64,000 nucleotides of DNA from Coriobacteriales bacterium. Its GTDB lineage: Bacteria; Actinomycetota; Coriobacteriia; Coriobacteriales; UBA8131. The stretch lies in NCBI GenBank assembly GCA_031288185.1, contig JAITRZ010000014.1, positions 23,160-87,159 of the forward strand, written 5' to 3'. A program made the translations under genes and the position numbers. Shown piece after piece: positions 53,395 through 63,468 of this stretch. The notes below the pieces were generated by a model. That model saw only the letters and a list, made by a program, of their open reading frames with translations. It was not told the origin of the DNA and made no database searches. Numbering within the stretch: the first letter of the stretch is position 1; each line of letters begins with the position of its first letter.

Positions 53395-53841
53395 TTAGTA
53401 GTCCTCTTCTTCAGCCTCGTCTTCATGGATGTCGCTTTTGGGCTTAACGAGCCCCTCAATAGCGATGCTGTTTTTCTCAGCGTAGTCCCACAGCGCGGCG
53501 TGTATGGCCTCTTCAGCCAGGAGCGAACAATGCACCTTGACAGGTGGCAGGCCATCCAAAGCTTCGCAGACGGCCTGGTTGGTCACCTCCAGCGCCTCCT
53601 GTATGGTTTTACCTTTAACCAGTTCAGTAGCCATTGAGGACGTTGCCACAGCGGCGGCACAACCAAAGGTCTTAAATTTAACATCGCGAATCACGCCTTT
53701 GTCGTCTATATCAAAATACACGCGCATGATGTCGCCACACTGGGCATTGCCCACCGTGCCAACACCGCTGGGATTAGCGATCTCGCCCATATTACGTGGA
53801 TTGGCAAAATGTTCCATCACTTTTTCAGAATAGGAAGCCAT
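53395..53841 (-). CDS. iscU: Iron-sulfur cluster scaffold protein IscU/NifU-type
   Basis: The 148-residue scaffold on which clusters are built. Three ligand cysteines are visible: Cys36 in NAQCGDIMRVYF, the Cys of KTFGCAAAVATSS and that of KVHCSLLAEEAI. An acidic tail (HEDEAEEEDY) follows the domain. It lies between iscS (92 bp upstream) and iscR. AAAGGAT is present before the ATG. Confidence 0.94.
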   Translation of the reverse strand: MASYSEKVMEHFANPRNMGEIANPSGVGTVGNAQCGDIMRVYFDIDDKGVIRDVKFKTFGCAAAVATSSMATELVKGKTIQEALEVTNQAVCEALDGLPPVKVHCSLLAEEAIHAALWDYAEKNSIAIEGLVKPKSDIHEDEAEEEDY

Positions 53842-53933
53842 CAGATTGTGATCCTTTCCAATCAGGACGTCAGGTCATATCCAACCAGGGATAAAAACCG
53901 CCGCCTAAACCGATGCCCGGCTTTTACTACCGG

Positions 53934-55142
53934 CTACTTTCGGGCACTGAGCTGCTTTTTGCCGGCGACAAAGTCTTCATACAGTGGGCTCATCTGGCGC
54001 AAATGAGCAACGATTTCCTTCAGGGCTTCTACGGTGTAGTCGATATCGGCGCGGCTGGTATCTCTGCCCAGTGTGAGCCTGAGCGAACCGTGGGCGATTT
54101 CGTGCGGAAGCCCAATGGCCAACAGTACATGGCTTGGATCCAGTGATCCGGAAGCGCAGGCTGAGCCGCTGGAGGCCATGATTCCCCTTTGTTCCAGGCT
54201 TAGCAACAGCGACTCGCCCTCAATAAACTCAAAGGAAAAGTTTGCGTTACCCGGCAGGCGCAGGGAGCGGTGACCATTCAGGCGACAGTGTTCAACTTCT
54301 GCCAATACCCGCTTGATAAGATGGTCGCGCAATACGGTCTCGCGCGTTACGCGCTCATCAAAGTTGGCCATGCAAAGATCCAGGGCCTTGGCCATTCCCA
54401 TGATGTAGGGCACGTTTTCAGTGCCAGCGCGGCGTTTACGCTCCTGTGCTCCGCCATCCAGAAAAGAACGAGTACGCAGACCCTTTTTGATATACAGGAA
54501 GCCTACCCCCTTGGGAGCGTAGAACTTGTGCCCGGAGGCGGAGAGCAGGTCAACGTCTAATTTAGTTACATCAATTCGCAAATTTCCGAGGGCCTGTACG
54601 GCATCTGCGTGCAGAAGCACTCCATGTCGTCTGGCAACATCTATGAGTTGTTCAAGTGGCTGAATAGTGCCTATTTCATTGTTGCCGTAGATTATTGAGG
54701 CCAGCACGGTATCGGGACGGATAGCCGCTTCAAACTGCGCTGGGTCAACCATGCCGTACTGATCCACCGGCAGATAGGTTACTTCATAGCCGCGTTTTTT
54801 TAGCCAGTCACAGGAATGGGTAGTGGCATGGTGTTCAACCGAGGTGGTTATCAGATGCCGCCCGTTTTGGCTGTAGGCAAACATTGTTTCCTTGAGCGCC
54901 CAGTTGATGGACTCGGTGCCGCAGGAGGTGAAGTAGAGGTCAGGGGGGTTAGCACCCAGATGGGCAGCGATACGCTCGCGGGCATCAGTAATTGCATTGC
55001 GCGCCTGCTGCCCCAACTCATACAGCGCGGAAGGATTGCCGTAATACCGGCTGAAATAGGGCAGCATCTCCTCTATGACTTCTGGTGCTACCGCAGTGGT
55101 TGCGGCGTTATCCAGATAAACGGTCCTTGCGGGATGGGACAT
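53934..55142 (-). CDS. iscS: Cysteine desulfurase IscS/NifS-type
   Basis: Removes sulfur from cysteine as a persulfide for cluster assembly. PLP binding is shown by ETMFAYSQN...SVEHHA and the lysine of LLSASGHKFYAPKG; the persulfide cysteine is in SSGSACASGSLD. Length (402) is typical. GGAG precedes the ATG. It heads the isc operon. No iscA, hscA or ferredoxin gene follows, as in other compact Gram-positive systems. The 159-bp gap to the MOSC gene is empty. Confidence 0.95.
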   Translation of the reverse strand: MSHPARTVYLDNAATTAVAPEVIEEMLPYFSRYYGNPSALYELGQQARNAITDARERIAAHLGANPPDLYFTSCGTESINWALKETMFAYSQNGRHLITTSVEHHATTHSCDWLKKRGYEVTYLPVDQYGMVDPAQFEAAIRPDTVLASIIYGNNEIGTIQPLEQLIDVARRHGVLLHADAVQALGNLRIDVTKLDVDLLSASGHKFYAPKGVGFLYIKKGLRTRSFLDGGAQERKRRAGTENVPYIMGMAKALDLCMANFDERVTRETVLRDHLIKRVLAEVEHCRLNGHRSLRLPGNANFSFEFIEGESLLLSLEQRGIMASSGSACASGSLDPSHVLLAIGLPHEIAHGSLRLTLGRDTSRADIDYTVEALKEIVAHLRQMSPLYEDFVAGKKQLSARK

Positions 55143-55301
55143 GGCTACTCCTTGACTAATCCTGTGGTTGCGCGCAGATGCTGCTCTGCAACAGGGCTGT
55201 TGCAGAACGTGGGACGAGGCGCTACGCTACGGGGGGCGGGGACACCTTCTGCGTGCTTGCGCTGCCCAGAAGGGTTGTGGGCCTGCGGGTCGCTTGCTTT
55301 C

Positions 55302-55838
55302 CTAGAGGGTGTTGGCCTGTCGGGCCTCCTCAATCTCATCTAAGGCTTCCTGGGGAGTGGCATCACAATGGCCGTCGCCCCATTTCAGTACTCGGATGTG
55401 ATCGCCCACCTGTACCTTGCCAGGCTTGCGTACCACACCAAAGATACCTTCGCGCGGAAAAATACAATCGCCGGCCAGGTGATAGATGGCGCAGCGGGTA
55501 TGACAGACCTTGCCAATCTGGCTGATTTCTACCTGGGTGTCGCCAACAGACAGCAGGGTACCCACCGGTATGCTATACAACTCAATACCTTCCGTGGTAA
55601 AGTTTTCAGCAAAGTCTCCTTCCCCAACATCGAGGCCGGCTTCCCGCGCCTTTTGAATGGATTCTTCAGCCAGAAAGGAAACCTGACGGTGCCAGTCGCC
55701 CGCATGGGCATCGCCAACAATGCCACTATTCAGATCGATAGAGGCACAGCGCTCCGGCAGGGGAGTCTTGCGCGTACCCTTACGCCTGGAGGTGTTAATT
55801 GACGTTATGGTGCCACAAACGGCGGTCTGGCTGCCCAT
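55302..55838 (-). CDS. MOSC-domain protein
   Basis: MOSC domains are the sulfur-carrier part of molybdenum cofactor sulfurases and related proteins. The 178-residue protein has IDLNSGIVGDAHAGDWHRQVSFLAEESI near the start and the conserved cysteine in GKVCHTRCAIYHLAGDC. A stand-alone MOSC protein of this size often goes with molybdopterin biosynthesis genes, consistent with the many molybdoenzymes here. Its position beside iscS, a sulfur source, is suggestive. AAAGG lies before the ATG. Confidence 0.85.
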   Translation of the reverse strand: MGSQTAVCGTITSINTSRRKGTRKTPLPERCASIDLNSGIVGDAHAGDWHRQVSFLAEESIQKAREAGLDVGEGDFAENFTTEGIELYSIPVGTLLSVGDTQVEISQIGKVCHTRCAIYHLAGDCIFPREGIFGVVRKPGKVQVGDHIRVLKWGDGHCDATPQEALDEIEEARQANTL

Positions 55839-56021
55839 TTAATCCATACCTTTCTTGTAGGGATTCACTCTCAGCAGTATAGTTCAACCGCGCCCAGATT
55901 TCTAGCGAAACCGGACGATTTTTTACCCACCTGTTTGTCCGTTACACTATTTCCCTGACATCGGGAAAAACCAGTAACGGTCATTGTCACGTGTGGACAA
56001 GTCTTGTACGACGGTGGGTTT

Positions 56022-56285
56022 TCACACAGTCTGCCGACCCCCTTTTGTTTTGTTGTGGTGATAATGGCTGGTGATAATGGCGGAAGCCTTGTTCAGGTCA
56101 TAGCGCTTTGAAGGAACCGCCTCCATCATCTGTCCGGTAACCAGGGTAGAAGCAGAGCAGACATCATTATGGGTGTACTTCAAGCCAGCCTCCACCGTTT
56201 CTCTGTCTACCGGCGAAAGTAGCTCAAGATTGTAGCAAAGCAAAAGCGATGCACTGGCGCTGCCATCCCTGAGTTGGTTACCGGC
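56022..56285 (-). pseudogene. Remnant of an acyl-CoA dehydratase activase-related gene (BadF/BcrC/HgdC-associated DUF2229 type)
   Basis: On the minus strand an open stretch after a TGA at 56286-56288 reads ETVEAGLKYTHNDVCSAST, then LVTGQMMEAVPSKRYDLNKASAIIT. From family knowledge this resembles the segment GLKYVNNDACYP...VGQIMEALKSGKYDL...AVIISQTGGGCRATNY of the large 2-hydroxyacyl-CoA dehydratase activator proteins. The following QTGGGCR motif is lost (SHYHHNKTKGG) and a stop comes soon after. No ribosome-binding site or full-length flank exists, so it looks like a decayed fragment of a protein normally over 1000 residues long. Confidence 0.55.
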
Positions 56286-56326
56286 TCATTAGCGGGTTAG
56301 GGTTGGTTAGGGTCTGTACTGCAGCT

Positions 56327-57151
56327 TCATGGGCGCAGCCGGTAGAGGGCATAAAAGGCCAGTCCCAAGGCCACGCCGCCTACAAGGTTACCAAGGGTTA
56401 CCGGCACAAGGTTATGCACAATACCCAGCCAGCTAAGATCGGCGGTCTGGATCGCGTAGAGTTCCTGTGCCCTGGCGGCGTAGTGTGGGTTGGCAGCTGC
56501 AGCTAGGCCAGCAACAAGGTAGTACATATTGGCGATGCAGTGTTCAAAGCCAGAAAGCACAAAGGCCATGATTGGAAAGAATATAGCCACTACCTTTCCT
56601 ACAATATCGCGGGCCGCGAACGCGCCTAAAACAGCCAAACAAACTAATATGTTACAGAGGATGCCGGACGCAAAGGCCGCCTCCAGTGGCAATTGAGACT
56701 TGCTCAGGGCCACCTTGATGGTAAAGGCTCCCAGCGTATCGGCTGAATAGTTAAACTGGGTGGACAAAACAACCAGCACAACCACCAGCACAGAGCCCAC
56801 AAAGTTACCAAAAAAAACAATGATCAGGTTGCGCAGCCAGGCACGAGCGCTAATCTGACGGGCCCACAGCGCCTCTACCATCAGACAGTTGCCGGTGAAC
56901 AGTTCACCCCCCACTACCATGATTAAGATCAGGCCGGTGGGAAAAACACAGCCGGCTATCAGTCGCGCCAGGCCCACATTGTCCATAGTGTGTATGGCTA
57001 CCGAGGAAGCCGCAGCCCCCAGGGCGATGAAGGCACCCGCCAGGATAGCCAGCAAAAATGTCTGCGTGAAGCGCATCGTTGCCTTGCGCACTGATGTCGC
57101 GATGTAGAGTTCAGTGATTTCTGTCTGATTGTTAAAATTGTTAGTAGACAT
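56327..57151 (-). CDS. Formate/nitrite transporter (FNT) family channel
   Basis: The 274-residue membrane protein has six helices and FNT signatures: the N-terminal VRKATMRFTQTFLLAILAG, GGELFTGN in helix 2-3 and SGFEHCIANMYY before helix 5. It moves formate, nitrite or hydrosulfide across the membrane. Which one cannot be told from the sequence, although a formate role would suit an anaerobe with molybdoenzymes. ATG at 57151. The neighbouring 266 bp to rubredoxin holds a direct repeat but no gene. Confidence 0.9.
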   Translation of the reverse strand: MSTNNFNNQTEITELYIATSVRKATMRFTQTFLLAILAGAFIALGAAASSVAIHTMDNVGLARLIAGCVFPTGLILIMVVGGELFTGNCLMVEALWARQISARAWLRNLIIVFFGNFVGSVLVVVLVVLSTQFNYSADTLGAFTIKVALSKSQLPLEAAFASGILCNILVCLAVLGAFAARDIVGKVVAIFFPIMAFVLSGFEHCIANMYYLVAGLAAAANPHYAARAQELYAIQTADLSWLGIVHNLVPVTLGNLVGGVALGLAFYALYRLRP

Positions 57152-57305
57152 AGCTTTATCTCATAGACGCAAGGGATAGCGGACGCAGCACACATGGCAC
57201 GGCATACGGCACCGTTGTGCGGCATGGTGTGTAAACGGTTGCGCCCTTAAGCAAAAGGAGCAACGCAGGACGGATACAGGGTGCGACAGTGCAGACGGAA
57301 CCACT

Positions 57306-57390
57306 TGCCTAGCGCGCATAGAGCGAAGACTGCACCTATGCTGGTTGAGAGCCTTTGCCGCAATATCTGCCTGGCGCGCATAGAGCGAAG
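57306..57390. repeat. 23-bp direct repeat, copies 62 bp apart
   Basis: TGCCT(A/G)GCGCGCATAGAGCGAAG is at 57306-57328 and 57368-57390 with one difference, between the FNT gene and rubredoxin. Spacing resembles the repeats near 19236 and 43973. Confidence 0.75.
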
Positions 57391-57417
57391 GCGTATCAGG
57401 CGCGAGTCACAAGCGCG

Positions 57418-57579
57418 TTAATCTTCTGTGGGCTCGAAGGAGTTTTTAGCCGCGCCACAGCCGGGGCAGATCCAGTCCTGCGGCAAATCCGCAAATGCGG
57501 TATCCGGCTCAATGTCACTGTCTATATCCCCCAGGGCCGGATCATAGATAAAACCGCACACACCACACTCGTAACGCAT
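57418..57579 (-). CDS. Rubredoxin
   Basis: A 53-residue one-iron electron carrier. The two ligand pairs are [10 protein letters not shown] near the start and [11 protein letters not shown] near the end. ATG at 57579 is certain: AAGGAGG lies before it and the rubredoxin fold starts at once (MRYECGVCG), while the longer frame is untranslatable upstream noise. It probably serves oxygen or superoxide detoxification in the cytoplasm. It is divergent from uvrA. Confidence 0.95.
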   Translation of the reverse strand: MRYECGVCGFIYDPALGDIDSDIEPDTAFADLPQDWICPGCGAAKNSFEPTED

Positions 57580-57825
57580 CGTGACCTCCTTGTGTCGTCT
57601 TCCTAAAACCAGCACTGGCCAGCCTGCTGTCCAGTGCTGTCCAGCAGCAGTGCACCAACACGGGCACCTTGTCACAAAACGGTGACCAATCCGTGGCCAG
57701 TTTGGGGCCAGCACGCTTCGATTATAGGGCATAGGAGCCCATTCCTGGGTTACAATAAAACATTGTGCACAAACAGGCGGGCGAGTAGCGGCCGGCCCTT
57801 TATCGATATTCAAAGGAGGAATCGC

Positions 57826-60800
57826 TTGCAAGACTTTATAGTCATTCGCGGCGCCCGTGAACATAACTTGAAAAACCTGGATATATCCATCCCTCGCAAT
57901 AAACTGGTTGTTGTTACCGGACTTTCCGGTTCTGGTAAGAGCTCACTGGCCTTTGACACCATCTATGCCGAGGGTCAGCGCCGTTACGTGGAATCACTTT
58001 CGGCCTACGCGCGACAGTTTCTGGGGCAGATGGACAAACCCGACCTGGACTCGATAGAGGGTCTTTCCCCCGCTGTGTCCATCGACCAAAAAACCACATC
58101 CAAAAATCCCCGTTCTACCGTGGGCACGGTTACTGAAATATACGACTATCTGCGCCTGTTATTTGCGCGCATCGGGTTGCCGCATTGTCCGATATGTGGG
58201 CGGGAAATCTACCGTCAGACCACCGATCAGGTCGTGGATAAAATTCTGGCGCTGGCCGGTACGGTTGAGCGCCGGGCCTTGGTGCTGGCTCCGGTAGTCA
58301 GGGGGAGAAAGGGTGAATATAATAAGCTGCTTAATTCTTTAACAAAAGAAGGTTTTGTCCGCGTGCGTGTTGACGGTGAGGTACGCGAGCTCAGTGAGTC
58401 AATAGTGCTGGACAAAAACTACAAACATACCATTGAGGTGGTGGTGGACCGGCTGGTGCTGAGGCCCTCTGCCCGCTCTCGCCTGGCCGAAGCGGTGGAA
58501 ACCTCTACGCGCATCGCCGAAGGCAACGTCATTATTCAACTTTTGGAGCAGTCGGCACCGTCTCTTAGAGAAAACGGAGCGACTGCCACAGGAACAGCGG
58601 GCGATCCCCTTTCCTCGCCGTCTACAGCTGGAGCGGCAAACCCATCACCTTCCCTGCCTGCGACGGTGCCAATGCCTGTGACGGTGCCTGTTTCACCCAA
58701 CAATACGGTGTCTACCCATCCCGATGCAGGCCCCAACCGCGCGCCGTCTGCTGCCGTCTTGCCCATGCTTGAAGAATCCTTTTCTCTGGCGCTGGCCTGT
58801 CCTATCCACGGCCATTCTATTGACACATTGGAGCCACGCGATTTTTCCTTCAATGCTCCTTATGGCGCCTGTCCAGAATGTCTGGGCCTGGGGTTTAAGA
58901 ATGAAGTTGACCCTTCGCTTATCATCCCCGATCCATCGCAGAGTCTGGCCGAGGGAGCTTTTTCGGTATTTGGCATAAATTCTAACTATATACCCCAGAT
59001 ACTGGCCGCTGTTGCCCGCCACCTCAACGTGAATCTGGATACCCCCTGGGAGGATTATCATAAAGATGTGCGGCGGGCCTTCATGGAGGGCATTCCTGAA
59101 AAGATCCGCGTTGACTACGTGACACGTGACGGACGTGACACTCACTGGACCTATAAGTGGAACGGATTGCTGGCTCTGGTTATGGAACGTTACCAGGATA
59201 CCCAAAGTGAACAACAAAAAACCAAGCTGGAAAACTATCTGGCGGTAACACCCTGCAAAGCCTGCCACGGTGCTCGCCTGAAGCCAGAAATCCTGGCCGT
59301 GCGTATCGCGGGTATGAATATCTACCAGGTCACGCAGCTGGCCGCCTTGCAGAGTCTGGACTTTTTTGAGCTCCTGGCCCAGCAGTTGGGCCCACGCGAA
59401 CAGCGTATTGGCGGGCGAGTGGTCAAGGAGATTTTGGAGCGTCTGCGCTTTTTGGTAGATGTGGGATTGGATTACCTTACCTTAGATAGGGCTACGGCCA
59501 GTTTAAGCGGCGGTGAAGCTCAACGCATTCGTCTGGCTACTCAAATAGGCGCTGGTTTGATGGGGGTGCTCTATATTCTTGATGAGCCCTCCATCGGCCT
59601 GCATCAACGCGATAATCAGCGCCTGATCGCCACATTGGAGAGGCTGCGTGATCTTGGCAATACCGTAATAGTGGTTGAACACGACGAGGAGACTATTCGC
59701 GCGGCTGACCATGTGGTAGACCTAGGGCCAATGGCCGGTGAGCAGGGCGGTTACGTGGTAGCTCAGGGCACACCCAACCAGATTGAGGCGGCAGAAGGCT
59801 CATTGACCGCAGATTACCTGTCGGGTCGCCGCGCGATAGCCATTCCTGCCCGGCGCCGGCATCCGCGTCAGGGCAGACTGGTTATTGAAGGCGCCAACGC
59901 CAATAACCTAAAGGATGTCTCGGTTAGTATCGAACTGGGTACGCTGACGGTGGTTACGGGGGTTAGTGGTTCAGGTAAATCTTCGTTGGTTACCGATACG
60001 CTGGCACCGGCGCTTACCAACCGCATCCATCATTCACACAAGCGTGTTGGCTACTACAGTCGCCTTAAAGGCATTGAACGTCTTAATAAGGTCATTGACA
60101 TTGACCAGTCGCCAATCGGCCGCACGCCGCGCTCTAATCCGGCCACGTATGTGGGCCTGTGGGATGACGTACGTCAACTGTTTTCATCGGTTCCTGAATC
60201 GCGGGCACGCGGCTATGCGCCGGGTCGTTTTTCCTTTAACGTGCCGGGAGGGCGTTGTGAAGCCTGCCGCGGCGACGGGCAGTTGAAAATTGAGATGCAC
60301 TTTCTGCCTGACGTCTATGTGCCCTGCGAGGTCTGTGGTGGCCGTCGCTACAATCGCGAAACCCTGGAGATAAGCTATAAAGACAAAAATGTCAGTGACA
60401 TCCTCAACATGAGTGTCAATGAGGCGCTTTTGTTCTTTGCAAACATTCCTCAGCTGGCTCGCAAGCTCCAGACCCTGCATGATGTTGGCCTTGGCTATAT
60501 CAAACTTGGCCAGCCAGCCACCACCCTCAGCGGTGGCGAGGCACAAAGGGTTAAACTTTCTAGCGAATTACAGCGCCGGCAGACCGGTTCTACCTTCTAC
60601 ATTTTGGATGAACCAACTACCGGGCTGCATTTTGATGATGTACGGCAGCTTCTGGACGTGCTGGAACGTCTTGTCGATAAGGGCAACACCGTTTTGGTTA
60701 TCGAACACAACCTCGATGTTATTAAATCTGCCGACCGCATCATAGATTTGGGACCTGAGGGTGGCGAGCGTGGTGGCCAGGTTGTCGCCACCGGCACCCC

Positions 60801-60864
60801 TGAGCAAGTAGCCAAGGTTCCTGAAAGCTATACCGGACAGTTTTTGGCGAGGATACTCTCATGA
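57826..60864 (+). CDS. uvrA: Excinuclease ABC subunit A
   Basis: DNA damage recognition ATPase of nucleotide excision repair. Visible are two ABC halves with [12 protein letters not shown] and [12 protein letters not shown] Walker A motifs, two SGGEAQR signatures, and zinc-binding groups CPICG...CPECLG and CEACRGDG...CEVCGG. The TTG at 57826 is the start: AAAGGAGGA lies 5 bp before it and conserved [15 protein letters not shown] begins there; the longer frame adds 64 meaningless residues. Length 1012 exceeds the usual ~950 because of a Pro/Ala/Thr-rich insertion at about residues 242-315. No LexA-type box was recognised upstream. Confidence 0.96.
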   Translation: MQDFIVIRGAREHNLKNLDISIPRNKLVVVTGLSGSGKSSLAFDTIYAEGQRRYVESLSAYARQFLGQMDKPDLDSIEGLSPAVSIDQKTTSKNPRSTVGTVTEIYDYLRLLFARIGLPHCPICGREIYRQTTDQVVDKILALAGTVERRALVLAPVVRGRKGEYNKLLNSLTKEGFVRVRVDGEVRELSESIVLDKNYKHTIEVVVDRLVLRPSARSRLAEAVETSTRIAEGNVIIQLLEQSAPSLRENGATATGTAGDPLSSPSTAGAANPSPSLPATVPMPVTVPVSPNNTVSTHPDAGPNRAPSAAVLPMLEESFSLALACPIHGHSIDTLEPRDFSFNAPYGACPECLGLGFKNEVDPSLIIPDPSQSLAEGAFSVFGINSNYIPQILAAVARHLNVNLDTPWEDYHKDVRRAFMEGIPEKIRVDYVTRDGRDTHWTYKWNGLLALVMERYQDTQSEQQKTKLENYLAVTPCKACHGARLKPEILAVRIAGMNIYQVTQLAALQSLDFFELLAQQLGPREQRIGGRVVKEILERLRFLVDVGLDYLTLDRATASLSGGEAQRIRLATQIGAGLMGVLYILDEPSIGLHQRDNQRLIATLERLRDLGNTVIVVEHDEETIRAADHVVDLGPMAGEQGGYVVAQGTPNQIEAAEGSLTADYLSGRRAIAIPARRRHPRQGRLVIEGANANNLKDVSVSIELGTLTVVTGVSGSGKSSLVTDTLAPALTNRIHHSHKRVGYYSRLKGIERLNKVIDIDQSPIGRTPRSNPATYVGLWDDVRQLFSSVPESRARGYAPGRFSFNVPGGRCEACRGDGQLKIEMHFLPDVYVPCEVCGGRRYNRETLEISYKDKNVSDILNMSVNEALLFFANIPQLARKLQTLHDVGLGYIKLGQPATTLSGGEAQRVKLSSELQRRQTGSTFYILDEPTTGLHFDDVRQLLDVLERLVDKGNTVLVIEHNLDVIKSADRIIDLGPEGGERGGQVVATGTPEQVAKVPESYTGQFLARILS

Positions 60865-62372
60865 GCATCGTGGCGGCTTTTGTAGTGCCGCATCCTCCAC
60901 TTTTGATTCCCGGAATCGGCGATGCGGAAAAGCCACGGGTTCACCAGACCCAGGATGCCTACCAACGCGTCTGTCGCCACATTGCGCGACTGCAACCGCA
61001 AACCATTGTGGTCTTTTCCCCACACGCCCAAATTTTGCCCGATCATTTTGAGGTGTCCGGAGGCAGGGGCGCTACGGGCGACTTTAGTCGCTTTGGCGCG
61101 CGCGAAACCAACCAAACATACACGGTATCTTATGACCAGACATTGGCGGCGGCTGTCCTCTCACGTCTCAAGGCGGCTCACCTTGCCGCAACCTCTGCCG
61201 CTGAAAGCTCCTCAAAGTTGGATCACGGGTTTCTGGTGCCGTGGCATTTTATTCAACAGGAGGCTTTCTGTGAGGTGCGCGCGCTTCGTGTGGGTCTTTC
61301 CGGCCTTGACCTTACCAGTCATTATCGTTTTGGACACTGCCTGGCTGCGGCTGCCGCCGACCTAGACAGAAGGGTGGTACTGGTGGCAAGCGGCGACCTT
61401 TCACATCGCCTTTTGGCCTCAGGACCCTATGGCTTTACGCCCCAGGGGCCGCGTTTTGACAAGCAGCTTATCACCATCCTCGCCAGCGGTGACCTGGCCA
61501 ATCTGCTCTACCTGGATCCCCAGCTCTGCGAGCAGGCTGGAGAATGTGGGCTGCGTTCCTTTGTCATGATGGCGGGAGCGCTACAGGGGTTGGATGTTGT
61601 GCCGCGCCTGCTCTCCTACGAGGGACCTTTTGGCGTTGGTTATGCCGTGGCCAGCTTTGTTGTTGAGAGTCTGCCGGTAGCGCTGGCTCGCACGGGCCTG
61701 GAAGCCTTTTTTCGATCAGGTGAGATTCCCAACAAGAAAACGCCTGAGATTGCCGGGCTGCTTAGACGGGCAAACAACGGCGAAGGCAGAGGCGTTGAAT
61801 ACGGTGACGATGGCGCCCGCGATGACGAGGGTGGAGCAGGTGGCGCCTGCGACGACGGGGCCGGTGACGATGGCGCCCGCGCAGATGAGAGTGACGCGCG
61901 CTCAGGTTTTTGTCAACTCGACACACCCTCAGGTTCCCGGCAACTGTTACAGCAGCTCAGTAGCCGCCGTGCTGGAGCCTTCGTTAGCCTGCACCGTCAG
62001 GGTGAATTGCGCGGCTGCATTGGCACGATTGCGCCAAGTACGGCAAGTGTTATAGATGAGATCATCCAAAATGCTCTGAGTGCCGCACGCAATGATCCGC
62101 GTTTTGCGCCCCTTAGTGCTGCAGAATTGGACGATCTGGACATAAAGGTTGATATCCTGGGATTGCCTGAGCCCGTTGCGAGCGCCTCTGAACTTGATGC
62201 CCAACGTTTTGGCGTTATTGTCAGTTGCGGCCTTCGTCGTGGGTTGCTCCTGCCGGCGTTGGAGGGAGTAGAAAGCCCTGACCAGCAGCTCGCTATCGCC
62301 CTGTGCAAGGCTGGCATTGCCAGAGGCGAAAGCTATCACATTGAACGCTTTGAAGTTGAACGCTATACCTAA
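60861..62372 (+). CDS. AmmeMemoRadiSam system fusion protein: MEMO-like (protein B) plus AMMECR1 (protein A) domains
   Basis: The 503-residue protein joins two families usually encoded as neighbours. Residues 1-275 are a MEMO/extradiol-dioxygenase-like domain ([39 protein letters not shown]). Residues about 365-503 are AMMECR1 ([41 protein letters not shown]). An acidic linker rich in Gly, Asp and Ala (about 295-350) contains a 20-bp DNA repeat 60 bp apart. The stop of uvrA overlaps its ATG (ATGA). The biochemical role of this system is unknown; the third part, a radical SAM enzyme, follows. Confidence 0.9.
   Translation: MSIVAAFVVPHPPLLIPGIGDAEKPRVHQTQDAYQRVCRHIARLQPQTIVVFSPHAQILPDHFEVSGGRGATGDFSRFGARETNQTYTVSYDQTLAAAVLSRLKAAHLAATSAAESSSKLDHGFLVPWHFIQQEAFCEVRALRVGLSGLDLTSHYRFGHCLAAAAADLDRRVVLVASGDLSHRLLASGPYGFTPQGPRFDKQLITILASGDLANLLYLDPQLCEQAGECGLRSFVMMAGALQGLDVVPRLLSYEGPFGVGYAVASFVVESLPVALARTGLEAFFRSGEIPNKKTPEIAGLLRRANNGEGRGVEYGDDGARDDEGGAGGACDDGAGDDGARADESDARSGFCQLDTPSGSRQLLQQLSSRRAGAFVSLHRQGELRGCIGTIAPSTASVIDEIIQNALSAARNDPRFAPLSAAELDDLDIKVDILGLPEPVASASELDAQRFGVIVSCGLRRGLLLPALEGVESPDQQLAIALCKAGIARGESYHIERFEVERYT
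61802..61881. repeat. 20-bp direct repeat in the linker of the MEMO-AMMECR1 fusion gene
   Basis: CGGTGACGATGGCGCCCGCG is found at 61802-61821 and again exactly 60 bp later at 61862-61881. It encodes the repeated GDDGAR in the acidic linker. Confidence 0.85.
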
Positions 62373-62505
62373 TAATGCTAATAATATAAGCAAAAATAGG
62401 TTCATTGTGCGCTGCGGCCGTCCCAAAGACCGTTTGGCCTGTGTGCCGGGCTACGTGCCGCGCTGTGCGCCGCACTCCACACTGTTGTGATGATGAGGTT
62501 TTCTC

Positions 62506-63468
62506 ATGTCTGAAGGCTCCCTTGCCAAAACCCTGGTTTGTCCGGTTTGTCCCCATGCCTGCCGTTTGCGCGTTGGCCAGTGGGGACGCTGTGCCGCTCG
62601 CCTAGCCGCTGATGGATCGGTTTGTTGCGCAAATTATGCGTCTATCAGCTCACAGATCCTGGATCCCATTGAGAAAAAGCCCCTTGCGCGCTTTAATCCT
62701 GGCTCATTGATACTTTCGGTGGGCAGCTTTGGATGTAACCTGGGCTGTCCGTTTTGCCAAAATTGGCAGATAGCTCAGATAAAGACACCACCTGACCCAC
62801 TACCCACTCACCCTCTCCATCCCAGACACGCAACAGCGGAACGGCTCCTTGAGGCGGCCGATGGAGACCACTTTGGCCTGTGTGAGCAAATCAGCGCTGC
62901 CTATCCTGCCGGTTGGCATCCGGTAACTCCCCAGGAGCTTGTCAGCGGAGCGTTGGCCGCCAGGCCCAGAGGTAATATTGGCATTGCCTTTACCTATAAC
63001 GAACCCTTGGTTGGTTATGAGTATGTGCGCGATACGGCGACGCTGGCTCAACGCGAAGGGCTTAAAACTGTTCTGGTTTCCAATGGCTACGCCAATCCGG
63101 CAATTATTGCTGAAGTTGGTGCCTGTATCGATGCCGCCAACATTGACCTCAAGGGATTTTCGCAGGATTTTTATGACTTTGTTGGCGCGCCCCAGGGGCT
63201 GCGCGTGGTCAAGCGCACTATAGAGTATCTTGCCTCCCACTGCCACCTGGAGGTGACCAATCTGTTGGTGCCTGGCATCAACAGCAGTTGTGAGGAGGTG
63301 GCAGAATTAGCCCGTTGGCTTGCCAGCATAGATCCTGGCATTCCCCTGCACATAACTCGCTATCATCCCGCCCATCAACTGTGCCATCTGCCCGCCACCC
63401 CCACGCCATCAGGTGCTGGAGGCCGTGGAAGTAGCGCGGAGGCATCTGCGCCATGTCTATGCGGGTAA
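62506..63468 (+). CDS. AmmeMemoRadiSam system radical SAM enzyme, C-terminus altered by a frameshift
   Basis: A PflA-like radical SAM protein of 320 residues. N-terminal cysteines (CPVCPHACRL, GRCAAR) precede the cluster motif CNLGCPFCQNWQIAQ, and FTYNEPLVGYEYV plus NIDLKGFSQDFY are family marks. After ITRYHPAHQLCHLPATPT the sequence becomes PSGAGGRGSS. In the next frame the DNA reads HQVLEAVEVARRHLRHVYAGNI and stops at 63473-63475, which is the expected family end. One extra base, most simply in the CCCCC run at about 63399-63403, explains it. The gene follows the MEMO-AMMECR1 gene after 133 bp. Confidence 0.87.
   Translation: MSEGSLAKTLVCPVCPHACRLRVGQWGRCAARLAADGSVCCANYASISSQILDPIEKKPLARFNPGSLILSVGSFGCNLGCPFCQNWQIAQIKTPPDPLPTHPLHPRHATAERLLEAADGDHFGLCEQISAAYPAGWHPVTPQELVSGALAARPRGNIGIAFTYNEPLVGYEYVRDTATLAQREGLKTVLVSNGYANPAIIAEVGACIDAANIDLKGFSQDFYDFVGAPQGLRVVKRTIEYLASHCHLEVTNLLVPGINSSCEEVAELARWLASIDPGIPLHITRYHPAHQLCHLPATPTPSGAGGRGSSAEASAPCLCG

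Noticed and set aside
57580-57825. SOS (LexA) box before uvrA
   Set aside because: No CGAAC-N4-GTTCG-like or CTGT-N8-ACAG dyad was found in the divergent gap.
58693-59268. 191-codon minus-strand frame inside uvrA
   Set aside because: Antisense shadow of conserved UvrA sequence; no start signal.
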